Origin: Geodermatophilus sp. DF01-2
GTDB taxonomy: Bacteria; Actinomycetota; Actinomycetes; Mycobacteriales; Geodermatophilaceae
DNA length: 51,746 nt
Assembly (NCBI RefSeq): GCF_004571065.1
Contig: NZ_SPQN01000017.1
Coordinates: 1 to 51,746, forward strand
Direction of reading: 5' to 3'
The position numbers and the translations under genes are program-made. Every line of letters starts with the position of its first letter. Positions within the stretch are counted from its first letter, which is position 1. This document shows positions 38,023 to 46,340 of this stretch, piece after piece. The notes beneath the pieces were generated by a model. That model was given only the letters and a program-made list of their open reading frames with translations, had not been told where the DNA came from and did no database searches.

Positions 38023-39567
38023 TCAGGGGGCGTCCGTCACGGGAGCGCCGCCCACCAGGAGCAGGCGGCAGGCCGGGCGGGTCCGCACGGCGAGGACGGT
38101 CGAGAGGGTGTCCGTCGTCGCCCACAGCGCCAGGTCGGCCGGGGCGCCGACGGCCAACGGACCCTGGGGATGCTCGGCGCCCACGACGTGCCAGCCGCCG
38201 TGGGTGGCGGCGTCGAAGGCGTCGAACGGCCGCAGCCCCGACGCCGGCGTGTGGTGGTCGACCGCCGCGTGCACCCCGCCCCAGGGGTCCAGGGGCGTGA
38301 CCGGGGCGTCGCTGCCCAGCGCCAGGGCGACCCCGGCGTCGGCGAGGTCGGCGAACGGGTTGGTGGCCAGCGCCCGGTCGGCCCCGAGCCGCGCGGCGTA
38401 CATCCCGGTGTCCCCGCCCCAGGCCGCGTCGAAGGCCGGCTGGACGCTGGCGACCATCCCCCAGTCGCGCATCCGCTCGACCGCCCCCGGGCCGGCCATC
38501 TCCACGTGCTCCAGCCGGTGCCGGCAGGCCCGCACCGCGCCCCGGCCGAGCTCGTCGACCACGGCCCCGACCGCGGTCAGCACCTGCTCGACGGCGGCGT
38601 CCCCGATGACGTGGAAGCCGGCCTGCACGCCGGCGAGGGTGCAGGCACGCACGTGCTCGACGAGGGACGCCGTCTCGAACCGGAGGTGGCCGGCGGTCTC
38701 GGGCCGGTCACTGTAGGGACTGCTCAGCGCGGCGGTGTGCGAGCCGAGTGCGCCGTCGCAGAACAGGTCTCCCCCGGCGCCAGCCAGGCCCAGCTCGCGC
38801 ACCACGTCGAGGCCGCCGCGCTCGGACAGCTCGCCCCAGTAGCCGAGCACCTGGGGTCCGGGCCCGGCCGCGGCCAGCGCCAGCAGCCCGGCGAGGTCCG
38901 CCGACCCGGAGACCTCGGGGCCGGCCATCTCGTGCAGGCTGCCGATGCCCAGCGCGGCGGCCGCGGCCAGGGTGGCGCGCTGGGCAGCGGTGCGCTGGGC
39001 GACGTCCACGGCGGCGTAGGCGGCCTGCCGGGCCGCGTGGTGGGCGTCCAGGCGCAACCGGCCGTCGGGGGCGAAGCCGGGTAGCGCGGCGATGCCCGGG
39101 ACCCGGTCCAGCAGCGCGGTGGAGACGGTGGCGGAGTGGACGTCGACCCGCGCCAGATAGGCCGGCCGGTCGCCGACGACGGCGTCCAGGTCCTGCCGGG
39201 TCAGCCCGCGGCCCTCCGGCCAGCCGGTCTCGTCCCACCCGGTAGCCAGCACGATGCCGCGCGGCACCGCCGCGGCGTGCGCCCGCACCGACGCGACGGC
39301 GTCCGCAAGGCTCAGGCTCGAGTACAGGTCGAGACCGGTGAGCGCCAGCCCCGTTGCCGTGGCGTGCACGTGGGCGTCCACGAACGCCGGGGTGAGCAGC
39401 GCCCCCTCCCCCGCGACGACCCGAGCGGCGGGCGGCGCCTCGGCGGCGTCGCCGAGCCACGCGATCCGGCCGTCCGCCACCAGCACGGCGCGACCGGCGC
39501 GGTCGCCCACCGTCACGTCGGTGACCAGCAGGCTGCCGGCCTCCTCGAGCACCGTCACGTGCGCCAT
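38023..39567 (-). CDS. Metal-dependent amidohydrolase (YtcJ-like)
   Basis: This 514-aa amidohydrolase-superfamily protein has the metal motif PAFVDAHVHATATGLAL (HxH, about residue 66), GFHVIGDAAVEQVL, HRLEHVEMAG and LALGSDAPVTPLDPWGGVHAAV, which are the later metal ligands and the catalytic Asp. The order is that of the amidohydrolase 3/YtcJ family; substrates are mostly unknown. ATG 39567 has GGGAGG almost touching it; GTG 39558 would have better spacing and may be the true start. Confidence 0.87.
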   Translation of the reverse strand: MAHVTVLEEAGSLLVTDVTVGDRAGRAVLVADGRIAWLGDAAEAPPAARVVAGEGALLTPAFVDAHVHATATGLALTGLDLYSSLSLADAVASVRAHAAAVPRGIVLATGWDETGWPEGRGLTRQDLDAVVGDRPAYLARVDVHSATVSTALLDRVPGIAALPGFAPDGRLRLDAHHAARQAAYAAVDVAQRTAAQRATLAAAAALGIGSLHEMAGPEVSGSADLAGLLALAAAGPGPQVLGYWGELSERGGLDVVRELGLAGAGGDLFCDGALGSHTAALSSPYSDRPETAGHLRFETASLVEHVRACTLAGVQAGFHVIGDAAVEQVLTAVGAVVDELGRGAVRACRHRLEHVEMAGPGAVERMRDWGMVASVQPAFDAAWGGDTGMYAARLGADRALATNPFADLADAGVALALGSDAPVTPLDPWGGVHAAVDHHTPASGLRPFDAFDAATHGGWHVVGAEHPQGPLAVGAPADLALWATTDTLSTVLAVRTRPACRLLLVGGAPVTDAP

Positions 39568-39684
39568 CCCTCCCGCTCCGGACGCCGTCTGCGCCGACGA
39601 AGAACACCACGGGCTTCTCCGCGTCCGCGGCGCGGGTCCTGCGTCCGGTGGCCGCCGACCGCCCCCGGCGGTAGGCAGGACGGC

Positions 39685-40215
39685 GTGACGCCCGTCGGCG
39701 GGGAGCTGCGCAGCGCCCGGCTGCGACTGCGGCCCTGGACGACGTGCCGCGGCGACCTGTCCCGGTTGGCGGACCTCTACGGCCGGGAGGAGGTCACCCG
39801 CTGGCTGGGGGGCACGCCGTCGGTCCCCCCGGTCGAGCTCGTCGCCCGCTGGCGGGCCGTGGCCGAGGCCGAGGACCCGTTCGGCGTCTGGGCACTCGAG
39901 GTCGCCGGCTCCCGGACCGTCGCCGGCACGGTGCTGCTCAAGCCCCTGCCGGACGGCGTCGGCGAGGTCGAGGTCGGCTGGCACCTGCACCCGGACTCGT
40001 GGGGACGCGGGTACGCGACGGAGGCGGCGCGGACGGTCATCACCCGGGGCTTCGCGGCGGGCCTGCCGGAGGTTTACGCCGTCGTCCGGCCCGGCAACAC
40101 CGCGTCGGTGGCGGTCTGCACCCGGTTGGGGATGGAGCTCCTGGGCCGGATGCGGCATTGGTACGACGTCGAGCTGGACGCCTTCCGGCTGATGGCGCCG
40201 GGGGTCGTCGAGTGA
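39685..40215 (+). CDS. GNAT acetyltransferase, RimJ/RimL type
   Basis: The 176-aa product opens with LRSARLRLRPWTTCRGDLSRLADLYGREEVTRWLGG and has the acetyl-CoA motif EVEVGWHLHPDSWGRGYATEAARTVITRGF (about residues 92-121), then VYAVVRPGNTASVAVCTRLGMELLGRM. This is the RimJ/RimL layout; the substrate may be a protein N-terminus or a small molecule. GTG 39685 has only a weak ribosome site. It is divergent from the amidohydrolase and convergent with plsC. Confidence 0.9.
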   Translation: MTPVGGELRSARLRLRPWTTCRGDLSRLADLYGREEVTRWLGGTPSVPPVELVARWRAVAEAEDPFGVWALEVAGSRTVAGTVLLKPLPDGVGEVEVGWHLHPDSWGRGYATEAARTVITRGFAAGLPEVYAVVRPGNTASVAVCTRLGMELLGRMRHWYDVELDAFRLMAPGVVE

Positions 40216-40318
40216 AGGACCCCGTCCTCCTCACCGTGGAAGGACCCCGCCCTCCCCACCCCTCGCACGCTCGGGGCGGGACCCGGGACGGGGCCGCGGC
40301 GAGCCTCTGGACGGGGCC
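40213..40318. repeat. Nested hairpin repeat between convergent genes
   Basis: Outer arms GAAGGACCCCGTCC and GGACGGGGCC enclose a second unit, GGAAGGACCCCGCCC to GGGACGGGGCC, with GCACGCTCGGGGCGGG in the middle. It starts inside the stop of the GNAT gene and ends ten bases before the stop of plsC, so it may terminate both. It matches the element at 7243-7346. Confidence 0.6.
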
Positions 40319-40327
40319 GGCAGCGAC

Positions 40328-41188
40328 TCAGCGGGACCGACGCCGGCGCACGAGCGCGCGGGCCCGCGTGAGCGGGCTCGCCTTCTGCCGGGTGCCGCGC
40401 ACGTCGGAGGAGTCGAGCCGCTCGGCCTCCTCCGGCGTCGGCGCGGTGCCGCCGAGGTGGGCCGGCAGCCACCAGCGGTCCTCGGGGCCGGCCGGTTGCT
40501 GCGGGTAGGTGCGCTGCGCCTCGTCGACCAGCTCCTCCATCGCGGTCCGGATGCGCTGCAGCAGCTGCCGGGGCTTCTCTCCCGGCCCCGGGTGGATCGG
40601 CTCGCCGAGGACGACGGTGACCGCGACACCGCGCCGGAGGGCGACCGGGTGGTGCTTGGTGAACAGCCGGTGGCCGCCCCACACCGCCGCGGGGACGACC
40701 GGCACACCGGCGTCGACGGCCATCCGGGCCGCGCCGGCCTTGAGATCCTTGACCATGAAGCTGCTGCTGATGGTCGCCTCGGGGAAGACGCCGACGATCT
40801 CGCCGTCCTTCAGCGCCCGGACGGCGAGGTCGAACGCGGCCGCCCCGGCCTTGCGGTCGACCGGGATGTGGTGCATCGCCCGCATGAACGGCCCGGAGAA
40901 CCCGTGGTGGAACACCGAGATCTTGGCCATGAAGCGGACCAGCCGGTGCCGCGGCAGCGCAGCCAGCCCGAGGAAGGTGAAGTCGAGGTAGCTGACGTGG
41001 TTGCTGCACACCACCGCGCCGCCCGACGTCGGCACGTGTTCGGCGCCACGGACGTCGAAGCGGAACCGCAGCAGCCGGAAGACGATGAGCGTCAGCCGGA
41101 CGACGAGCCGGTAGGGACGGTCGCGGGGATCCGGGCGCCGGCCGAAGAGGTCCCGGCGGACGACGTCGCGCCAGCTGGCGGTGTACAT
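40328..41188 (-). CDS. plsC: 1-acyl-glycerol-3-phosphate acyltransferase (PlsC family)
   Basis: The 286-aa product carries the acyltransferase motifs CSNHVSYLDFTFLG (NHxxxxD), KISVFHHGFSGPFMRAMHHIPVDRK, GEIVGVFPEATIS (FPEAT) and VPVVPAAVWGGH. One hydrophobic segment (RLVVRLTLIVFRLLRF) precedes them. It esterifies lysophosphatidic acid or a related acceptor in phospholipid synthesis. The basic, Arg-rich tail is extra. ATG 41188 is the start that fits family length; no strong ribosome site is seen. Confidence 0.9.
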   Translation of the reverse strand: MYTASWRDVVRRDLFGRRPDPRDRPYRLVVRLTLIVFRLLRFRFDVRGAEHVPTSGGAVVCSNHVSYLDFTFLGLAALPRHRLVRFMAKISVFHHGFSGPFMRAMHHIPVDRKAGAAAFDLAVRALKDGEIVGVFPEATISSSFMVKDLKAGAARMAVDAGVPVVPAAVWGGHRLFTKHHPVALRRGVAVTVVLGEPIHPGPGEKPRQLLQRIRTAMEELVDEAQRTYPQQPAGPEDRWWLPAHLGGTAPTPEEAERLDSSDVRGTRQKASPLTRARALVRRRRSR

Positions 41189-41234
41189 GGCGGGACGATA
41201 ACCGCCGTCCCTGGACGTCGCGCGCGGCCCGGGG

Positions 41235-42371
41235 TCACCGGTGGGTGGCCTCGACCGCTGCGCGGACCACCGCGGCCAGGTCGCCGGTCTCGGCGTGGAC
41301 CCGGCGCTGGAACTGTGCCCCGGTGCCCCGTTCGAGGACCGTGGCGACGCCGTGGGCGACCCGCTCCTCGTCCCCGGCATCGGCCAGCGCCGGCCGGACG
41401 TGCTCCAGCAGCGCGGTCACGACCTCCGCGGCGGGCGCGGGGCGCCCCGTGGCGGGGTGCACCAGCTTCCCGGTGAGCCCGGAACGGCTGGCCCGCCAGG
41501 CGGCCATGCGCACGACCTCACCGCGGACCGCGGCTGCGGGCAGCCCGGCCCGCCACTCCCCTGCGGCGGTGTCCACCAGGCCGCGCACCAGGCCGGCCAG
41601 CGTGACGGCGTCCACGGCGTGCAGCGCGACGTCGGCGACCCGGACCTCGACGGTGGGCCAGCGCTCGGAGAGCCGGGCGTCGAAGTACACCATCCCGGTG
41701 TCGACGATCGTCTCCGTGGCGAGCAGTTCCCGGATCAGCCCGTGGTAGGTGGCGGCGTCGCCGAAGATCTCGTTGGGTCCGGACGACGGCCAGCGGTTCC
41801 ACGCCTGGGCGCGGTAGCTGGCGTGCCGGCTGTCCTGTCCGAACCAGAACGGGGAGTTGGCGGTCAGCGCGGTGAGGACCGGCAGCCACACCCGGATCCG
41901 GTCCAGGACGGCCACGCCTTCCTCGTCGTCCTCGACCGAGACGTGCACGTGGCACCCGCAGGTCAGCTGCCCGACCGCGGTGAGCCCGAAGGTGTCGGCC
42001 ATCTCCGTGTACCGCTCCCCCGGTGTGGTGAGCGGCTCGACGAGCACCGGAGAGCTGGCCAGGGCGGCGACCCGGGCGCCGACGTCCCGCGCGGCCGCGT
42101 CGGCCCGCTCGCGCCAGTGCCGCAGGTCGGCGGCGACCTCGTCCAGCGACGCGCAGACGCGGGTGCCGAACTCCAGCTGCTGCGCCTTGAGCTCGGGCAC
42201 CAGCCGGGCCTGCGGGTCGCCGTCCCCGCTGTCGGCGACGTCCTCGTGTTCGACGACCGTCTCCCCCTCGCCACGTCGGGCGGCCGCCTCGAGGGCCGCC
42301 GGGCCCAGCGGCACGGGCCGTCCCGAGGGGTCGACGACCAGCAGTTCCTCCTCGACGCCCACGGTTCGCAC
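41235..42371 (-). CDS. Carboxylate-amine ligase, YbdK/glutamate-cysteine ligase 2 type
   Basis: The 378-aa product begins TVGVEEELLVVDPSGRPVPLGPAALEAA and contains TCGCHVHVSVEDDEEGVAVLDRIRVWLPVLTALTANSPFWFGQD and VYFDARLSERWPTVEVRVADV, all hallmarks of GCS2/YbdK. Homologues have weak gamma-glutamylcysteine synthetase activity; in mycothiol-using actinobacteria the true substrate is unsure. Length is normal. It is divergent from the unknown integrase-like gene, and the GT-rich tract in between belongs to polar site d. Confidence 0.9.
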   Translation of the reverse strand: MRTVGVEEELLVVDPSGRPVPLGPAALEAAARRGEGETVVEHEDVADSGDGDPQARLVPELKAQQLEFGTRVCASLDEVAADLRHWRERADAAARDVGARVAALASSPVLVEPLTTPGERYTEMADTFGLTAVGQLTCGCHVHVSVEDDEEGVAVLDRIRVWLPVLTALTANSPFWFGQDSRHASYRAQAWNRWPSSGPNEIFGDAATYHGLIRELLATETIVDTGMVYFDARLSERWPTVEVRVADVALHAVDAVTLAGLVRGLVDTAAGEWRAGLPAAAVRGEVVRMAAWRASRSGLTGKLVHPATGRPAPAAEVVTALLEHVRPALADAGDEERVAHGVATVLERGTGAQFQRRVHAETGDLAAVVRAAVEATHR

Positions 42372-42469
42372 GCCGACCAGGATCGTCAGTAGGTCGCGGT
42401 GCCGCGAGGCGAGCCGGTGGGACGTTGTCGTGCGGTTTCGGTGGTTGTGGTCTTTAGATGTCTGGATCG

Positions 42470-42499
42470 TTGTTGCTTAGTTGGTGATAACGGTAGAGT
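42470..42499 (+). promoter_or_regulatory. Promoter of the integrase-like gene, filled by polar site d
   Basis: TTGTTG (42470-42475) and TAGAGT (42494-42499) are 18 bases apart. TAGAGT lies six bases before the ATG at 42506, so the message is probably leaderless. The whole 16-mer d (42478-42493) lies within the spacer and touches the -10. A protein bound there should block this promoter. Confidence 0.6.
42478..42493 (+). other. Polar terminus-type 16-mer, site d
   Basis: Plus strand reads TAGTTGGTGATAACGG. It lies 15.3 kb right of dif and reads away from dif. The 60 bases ending inside it (42421-42480) are 47 of 60 G or T by hand count, the mirror image of site c. It fills the promoter spacer of the gene at 42506. 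Confidence 0.85.
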
Positions 42500-42505
42500 G
42501 ACGTC

Positions 42506-43366
42506 ATGGTCAACCGGTGGGAGCCGCCGCTGCCGGCGATGCCGGCGCCGGCTCCGGAGCGGGCCTGGCGCCGCCTTTCCGCACCTCAGGGCTACGAAAT
42601 CCAGTGGCGCCGGCTGATCGACGCCGCGCTCGAGGTCGGCCTGGGACCGGACGAGCTCGCCGACGACGGCATGGACACGATCGCGGCCGCCCGTGGGTGG
42701 AAGCCGGCCACCGTCGCCCTGTACAGCAAGGTCGCCCGGTACGGCGGGATCGCGCTGCCGATGGTCCGCACCCCGGAGCCCGACCCGCAGACGCTGGAGC
42801 TGCGGCCGCTGTCGCAGCTCCGTTCCGAGGACCCCGAGCACCTGCGCACCGTGGCGTGGTGCGCGCTGGCCCTGGACTGGCCCGCCACCGTCGGCCAGTT
42901 CCGGGCGCTGCGCCGTGACCAGGTGCACCCGACAGCGCGCCGGGTGGTCGTCCGCACCGAGGACGGCGAGTGGTCGGTGCCCGGTGCACTCACCGCGTGG
43001 CACGCCTGGGAGGAGTGCCGGTCCCGCTTTCCCGCCCTCGCCGACAGCCCGTGGGTGCTACCGGCGCTGCGCCGCGGCCCGGGTCCGGCATCGGCCGTGG
43101 GCGCACAGCTGTCGACGCAGGCGCTGCAGGTGACGTTCGCCAAGCACGCCGTGCGGACGGCGCAGCACCTGCGCATGACCGCGCCACCGTCACGGCGCGA
43201 GCGGGCCGAAGCGCTGGCCGTGCAGTACCTGACCCTCTCCTACGACTCGTACCGCCGGCTGGCCCTCGCCGATGGCGCGGCGCCGGTGGCCCCTCGTGGC
43301 GCCGTGCGCGCGAAGCGCAGCGTCGCCCGGGCCGCACGCGCGGAAGCCGGCGGTTCCTCCTCCTGA
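42506..43366 (+). CDS. Unknown protein with a catalytically dead tyrosine-recombinase-like fold; candidate terminus-site binder
   Basis: In this 286-aa basic protein, residues about 30-85 (YEIQWRRLIDAALEVGLGPDELADDGMDTIAAARGWKPATVALYSKVARYGG) look like a helical core-binding domain. Residues about 95-260 follow the integrase plan: HLRTVAWCALALDWPATVGQFRALRRDQV, RRVVVRTEDGEWSVPGALTAWHAWEECR, PWVLPALRR, LSTQALQVTFAKHA. The first catalytic arginine (TGLR in recombinases), the HxxR box and a clear nucleophile are not found, so it should bind DNA without cutting. Polar sites d and e flank it. Fold and role are inference; no close family is recognised. Confidence 0.65.
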   Translation: MVNRWEPPLPAMPAPAPERAWRRLSAPQGYEIQWRRLIDAALEVGLGPDELADDGMDTIAAARGWKPATVALYSKVARYGGIALPMVRTPEPDPQTLELRPLSQLRSEDPEHLRTVAWCALALDWPATVGQFRALRRDQVHPTARRVVVRTEDGEWSVPGALTAWHAWEECRSRFPALADSPWVLPALRRGPGPASAVGAQLSTQALQVTFAKHAVRTAQHLRMTAPPSRRERAEALAVQYLTLSYDSYRRLALADGAAPVAPRGAVRAKRSVARAARAEAGGSSS

Positions 43367-43428
43367 CGAGCTGTACGGCGGGCCGGTGTTCGTCGCTGTC
43401 GCTCGCGTTCTCGATTTGAGAGTTGGAG

Positions 43429-43444
43429 TTGTTGGGGATAACGG
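43429..43444 (+). other. Polar terminus-type 16-mer, site e
   Basis: Plus strand reads TTGTTGGGGATAACGG. It lies 16.3 kb right of dif, reads away from dif, and follows the stop of the integrase-like gene by 62 bases. The preceding 50 bases are about 70% G+T. It sits between two convergent genes, so it is not a promoter. Confidence 0.8.
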
Positions 43445-43484
43445 CAAGGTCAGGGCCGACGTCTCGTACGGGTCGGAGAAGGCG

Positions 43485-44609
43485 TCAGAGCAGCGTCAGC
43501 TGCTCGGCAGCCGGGCCGGCAACGGGCCGCTCCTGCCGGGGGCCCGTCCCGGTCCCCGCTGCGCGAGGCAGGCTGCCGGCCGGGAAGTCGCTGTCGCCGT
43601 CCCCCGGGATGCCGGCCGGGGCCGCATCGGCGTCGACGCCGCGGGCCTCTCCCCCGCCCTGCCGGTCCAGCCCGTACTGCTCCAGCAGCGGGGCCACCCG
43701 ACCGGCCAGCCAGCGGCGGTACTCCGGCGCCACCGTGGCCCCGCGGCGGTAGAGCTGCTGGTAGCGCGGGACCAGCTGCGGGTGCTCACGGGCCAGCCAG
43801 GCGGAGAACCACTCCCGGGCACCGGGCCGCAGGTGCAGCGGGACGACGGTGACCCCCGTGGCCCCTGCCTCGGCGACCGCCCGCAGCGCGGCGTCGAGGT
43901 CGGCCCGGCGGTCGGTGAGCCCGGGCAGCACCGGGGCGAGGAACACCCCGCAGGACAGGCCGGCGTCGGTGATCGCCCGCACCAGTTCGAGGCGGGCCCG
44001 TGGGCTGGGGACGCCGGGCTCGAGCGAGGCGTGCAGCTCGTCGTCCCAGATGGCCAGGGAGACCCCGAGGCCGATCGGGACGTCGCGGGCGGCGGCGGCC
44101 AGCAGCGGGAGGTCCCGCCGCAGCAGGGTGCCCTTCGTCAGGATGGAGAACGGCGTCCCCGAGCCCGCCAGCGCCGAGATCACCCCGGGCATCAGTCGGT
44201 AGCGCCCCTCGGCCCGCTGGTAGGGATCGGTGTTGGTTCCCAGCGCGATGTGTTCGCGCCGCCACGAGGGCCGGGCCAGCTCGCGGCGCAGCACGTCGAC
44301 CAGGTTCGTCTTCACGACCACCTGGCTGTCGAAGTCCCGCCCGGCGTCGAAGCCGAGCCATTCGTGACTGCCCCGCGCGTAGCAGTAGGTACACGAATGA
44401 CTACAGCCCCGGTAGGGGTTGATCGTCCAGCGGAACGGCATGGGCGAGCCTGCGGGCACCGCGTTCAACGCACTCTTGCTGCGGACCTCGTGGAAGGTCA
44501 GCCCGGGGAACTCCGGCACCTGGACGCTGCGCAGCAGACCCCGCATCGTCGGCATGCCGGGCAGCGTCGTCGACTCGTCGGCATCCAGCCGCTGCGTATC
44601 CCACCGCAT
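43485..44609 (-). CDS. Radical SAM protein, Rv2578c family
   Basis: The 374-aa product has the iron-sulfur motif CSHSCTYC (Cys 69, 73, 76) in INPYRGCSHSCTYCYARGSHEWLGFDAGRDFDSQVVVK. HIALGTNTDPYQRAEGRYRLMPGVISAL and FSILTKGTLLRRDLPLL are blocks of the Rv2578c/SPL-like group. It will make a 5'-deoxyadenosyl radical from SAM; the substrate is not known, though the group resembles spore photoproduct lyase. MRW at 44609 is the usual family start. The tail beyond residue 320 is variable. Confidence 0.9.
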   Translation of the reverse strand: MRWDTQRLDADESTTLPGMPTMRGLLRSVQVPEFPGLTFHEVRSKSALNAVPAGSPMPFRWTINPYRGCSHSCTYCYARGSHEWLGFDAGRDFDSQVVVKTNLVDVLRRELARPSWRREHIALGTNTDPYQRAEGRYRLMPGVISALAGSGTPFSILTKGTLLRRDLPLLAAAARDVPIGLGVSLAIWDDELHASLEPGVPSPRARLELVRAITDAGLSCGVFLAPVLPGLTDRRADLDAALRAVAEAGATGVTVVPLHLRPGAREWFSAWLAREHPQLVPRYQQLYRRGATVAPEYRRWLAGRVAPLLEQYGLDRQGGGEARGVDADAAPAGIPGDGDSDFPAGSLPRAAGTGTGPRQERPVAGPAAEQLTLL

Positions 44610-44653
44610 GACGACGATCCGAACACACGTTCGATGCGGTGTCCAGGCGGGTC

Positions 44654-45151
44654 CTACAACGGTGGGCGGTCCTCGTAGGAGGTGGAGAGCACCACCGTGG
44701 TCCGCGTGCTCACGTTGGCCGTCTGCCGGATCTTGCTCAGCAGCGCCTCGAGGGCGTCGGTCGAGGACGTCCGCACCTTGAGCAGGTAGCTCTCCACCCC
44801 GGCCACCGCGTGGCACGCCTCGATCTCGGGCAGGTGGGCCAGGAGCCCCGGCGCGTCGTCGGCCTGGGAGACGTCGATCGGTGTGATGGCCACGAAGGCG
44901 GTGAGCCCCAGGCCGAGCGCCCGGGCGTCGAGCTTGGCGTGGTAGCCGGTGATCAGCCCGCGCTGTTCCAGCCGGCGCACCCGCTGGTGCACCGCCGACA
45001 CCGACAGGCCCACCCGCTCGGCGAGCTCGGTGTAGCTGGCGCGGCCGTCGCGGGCCAGGGCGGCCAGCAGCGACCGGTCGACGTCGCCGGAGGTCGCGGG
45101 GGCGGCGGGGTTGGACCCACCTGCCTCAGCCGGGGAGGACGACGAGCTCAC
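44654..45151 (-). CDS. Lrp/AsnC family regulator
   Basis: The 165-aa protein has an AsnC helix-turn-helix (DVDRSLLAALARDGRASYTELAERVGLSVSAVHQRVRRLEQRGLITGYHAKLD) and a C-terminal RAM ligand-binding domain (ITPIDVSQADDAPGLLAHLPEIEACHAVAGVESYLLKVRTSSTDALEALLSKI). These regulators sense amino acids. GTG 45151 with GAGGG upstream was preferred; it overlaps the end of pepP by 26 bases. The longer frame lies inside pepP. Confidence 0.9.
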   Translation of the reverse strand: MSSSSSPAEAGGSNPAAPATSGDVDRSLLAALARDGRASYTELAERVGLSVSAVHQRVRRLEQRGLITGYHAKLDARALGLGLTAFVAITPIDVSQADDAPGLLAHLPEIEACHAVAGVESYLLKVRTSSTDALEALLSKIRQTANVSTRTTVVLSTSYEDRPPL

Positions 45152-46283
45152 GGGGGCCCTCGTTGAGCGCCGCGACGCCGTCGTCGGTGCAGACGACGAT
45201 GTCCTCGATGCGGGCGCCACAGCGGTCCGGCAGGTAGATGCCCGGTTCGACGGAGAAGGCCATCCCCGGCTCCAGCGGCAGGTCGTTGCCGGCCACGATG
45301 TAGGGCGCCTCGTGGGTGTCCAGCCCGATGCCGTGCCCGGTGCGGTGGATGAAGTACTCGCCCCACCCGCCCGCGGCGATCACGTCGCGGGCGGCGGCGT
45401 CGACCTGCTCGGCGGTCACCCCGGGGCGGACCGCGGCGGTGGCGGCGCGCTGCGCCTCCTGCAGGACGGCGTACCACTCGGCGACCTCGGCACCCGGTGC
45501 GCGACCGACCGCGTAGGTGCGGGTGCAGTCCGACCGGTAGCCGGCGGCGGTCTCCCCGCCGATGTCGACCACCACGAGGTCGCCGTCCTGCACCACCCGG
45601 CCGGAGAGCTCGTGGTGCGGGCTGGCGCCGTTGGGCCCGGACCCGACGATCGTGAAGTCGACCGACACGTGGCCCTCGGCGAGGATCGCCGCGGCGATGT
45701 CGGCCCCCACCTCGGCCTCGCTGCGCCCGACCCGCAGCCACTCCCCCATGCGCGCGTGCACCCGGTCGATCGCCGCGCCGGCCACGGCGAGCTCGGCCAC
45801 CTCGGCCGGCGTCTTCACCATCCGCAGCCGGTCGACCACCGGGCTCGCCAACTCCAGCGCCGCGCCGGCCAGCGCACGCTGGACACCCAGGGCGTGCAGC
45901 GCCCAGGTGCGGTCGCCGACGGCCACCCGCGCCGGGGCCGACCCCAGCCGAGCGGTCGCCGCCCGGCCGAGCAGCGCGAACGGGTCGTCGGTCTCGTCCC
46001 ACGCCAGCACCTCCAGGTCCAGCACCCCGGCCGGGCTGGCACCGACCATCGGTGCCTCCAGCCGGGGGACGACGAGGAACGGCTCGCCCTGACGCGGCAC
46101 GGCCAGCGCGGTGAGCCGCTCCATCGCGTGGGCGTCGTAGCCGCACAGGTAGCGCAGGTCCGAGCCCGGTGTGACGACGAGCAGGTCGACACCGAGCTCC
46201 GCGGCGACCCCGCGCGCGGCGTGCACGCGATCGAGGGTCACCAGCGGCGCAGAGGCCGTCGGAGCGGCGGTCGGGTCGGTCAC
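45126..46283 (-). CDS. pepP: M24 family Xaa-Pro peptidase
   Basis: The 385-aa product has a creatinase-like N-terminal domain and a pita-bread C-terminal domain. Metal ligands are visible in DLVVVDIGGETAAGYRSDCTRTY (two Asp), HRTGHGIGLDTHEAPYI (His), FSVEPGIYLP (Glu) and RIEDIVVCTDDG (Glu). It removes N-terminal residues before proline or cleaves X-Pro dipeptides. The start is GTG 46283. The following Lrp gene overlaps it, suggesting a joint transcript in which the regulator may respond to peptide-derived amino acids (inference). Confidence 0.92.
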   Translation of the reverse strand: MTDPTAAPTASAPLVTLDRVHAARGVAAELGVDLLVVTPGSDLRYLCGYDAHAMERLTALAVPRQGEPFLVVPRLEAPMVGASPAGVLDLEVLAWDETDDPFALLGRAATARLGSAPARVAVGDRTWALHALGVQRALAGAALELASPVVDRLRMVKTPAEVAELAVAGAAIDRVHARMGEWLRVGRSEAEVGADIAAAILAEGHVSVDFTIVGSGPNGASPHHELSGRVVQDGDLVVVDIGGETAAGYRSDCTRTYAVGRAPGAEVAEWYAVLQEAQRAATAAVRPGVTAEQVDAAARDVIAAGGWGEYFIHRTGHGIGLDTHEAPYIVAGNDLPLEPGMAFSVEPGIYLPDRCGARIEDIVVCTDDGVAALNEGPRELVVLPG

Positions 46284-46326
46284 GATCGGAGCCTAACCAG
46301 CGCCGACGACGAGCACCCCCGGCCGT

Positions 46327-46332
46327 TACCGT
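46327..46332 (+). promoter_or_regulatory. Possible -10 of a leaderless exonuclease transcript
   Basis: TACCGT lies eight bases before GTG 46341 with no ribosome site. Confidence 0.35.
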
Positions 46333-46340
46333 CCCGAGTC

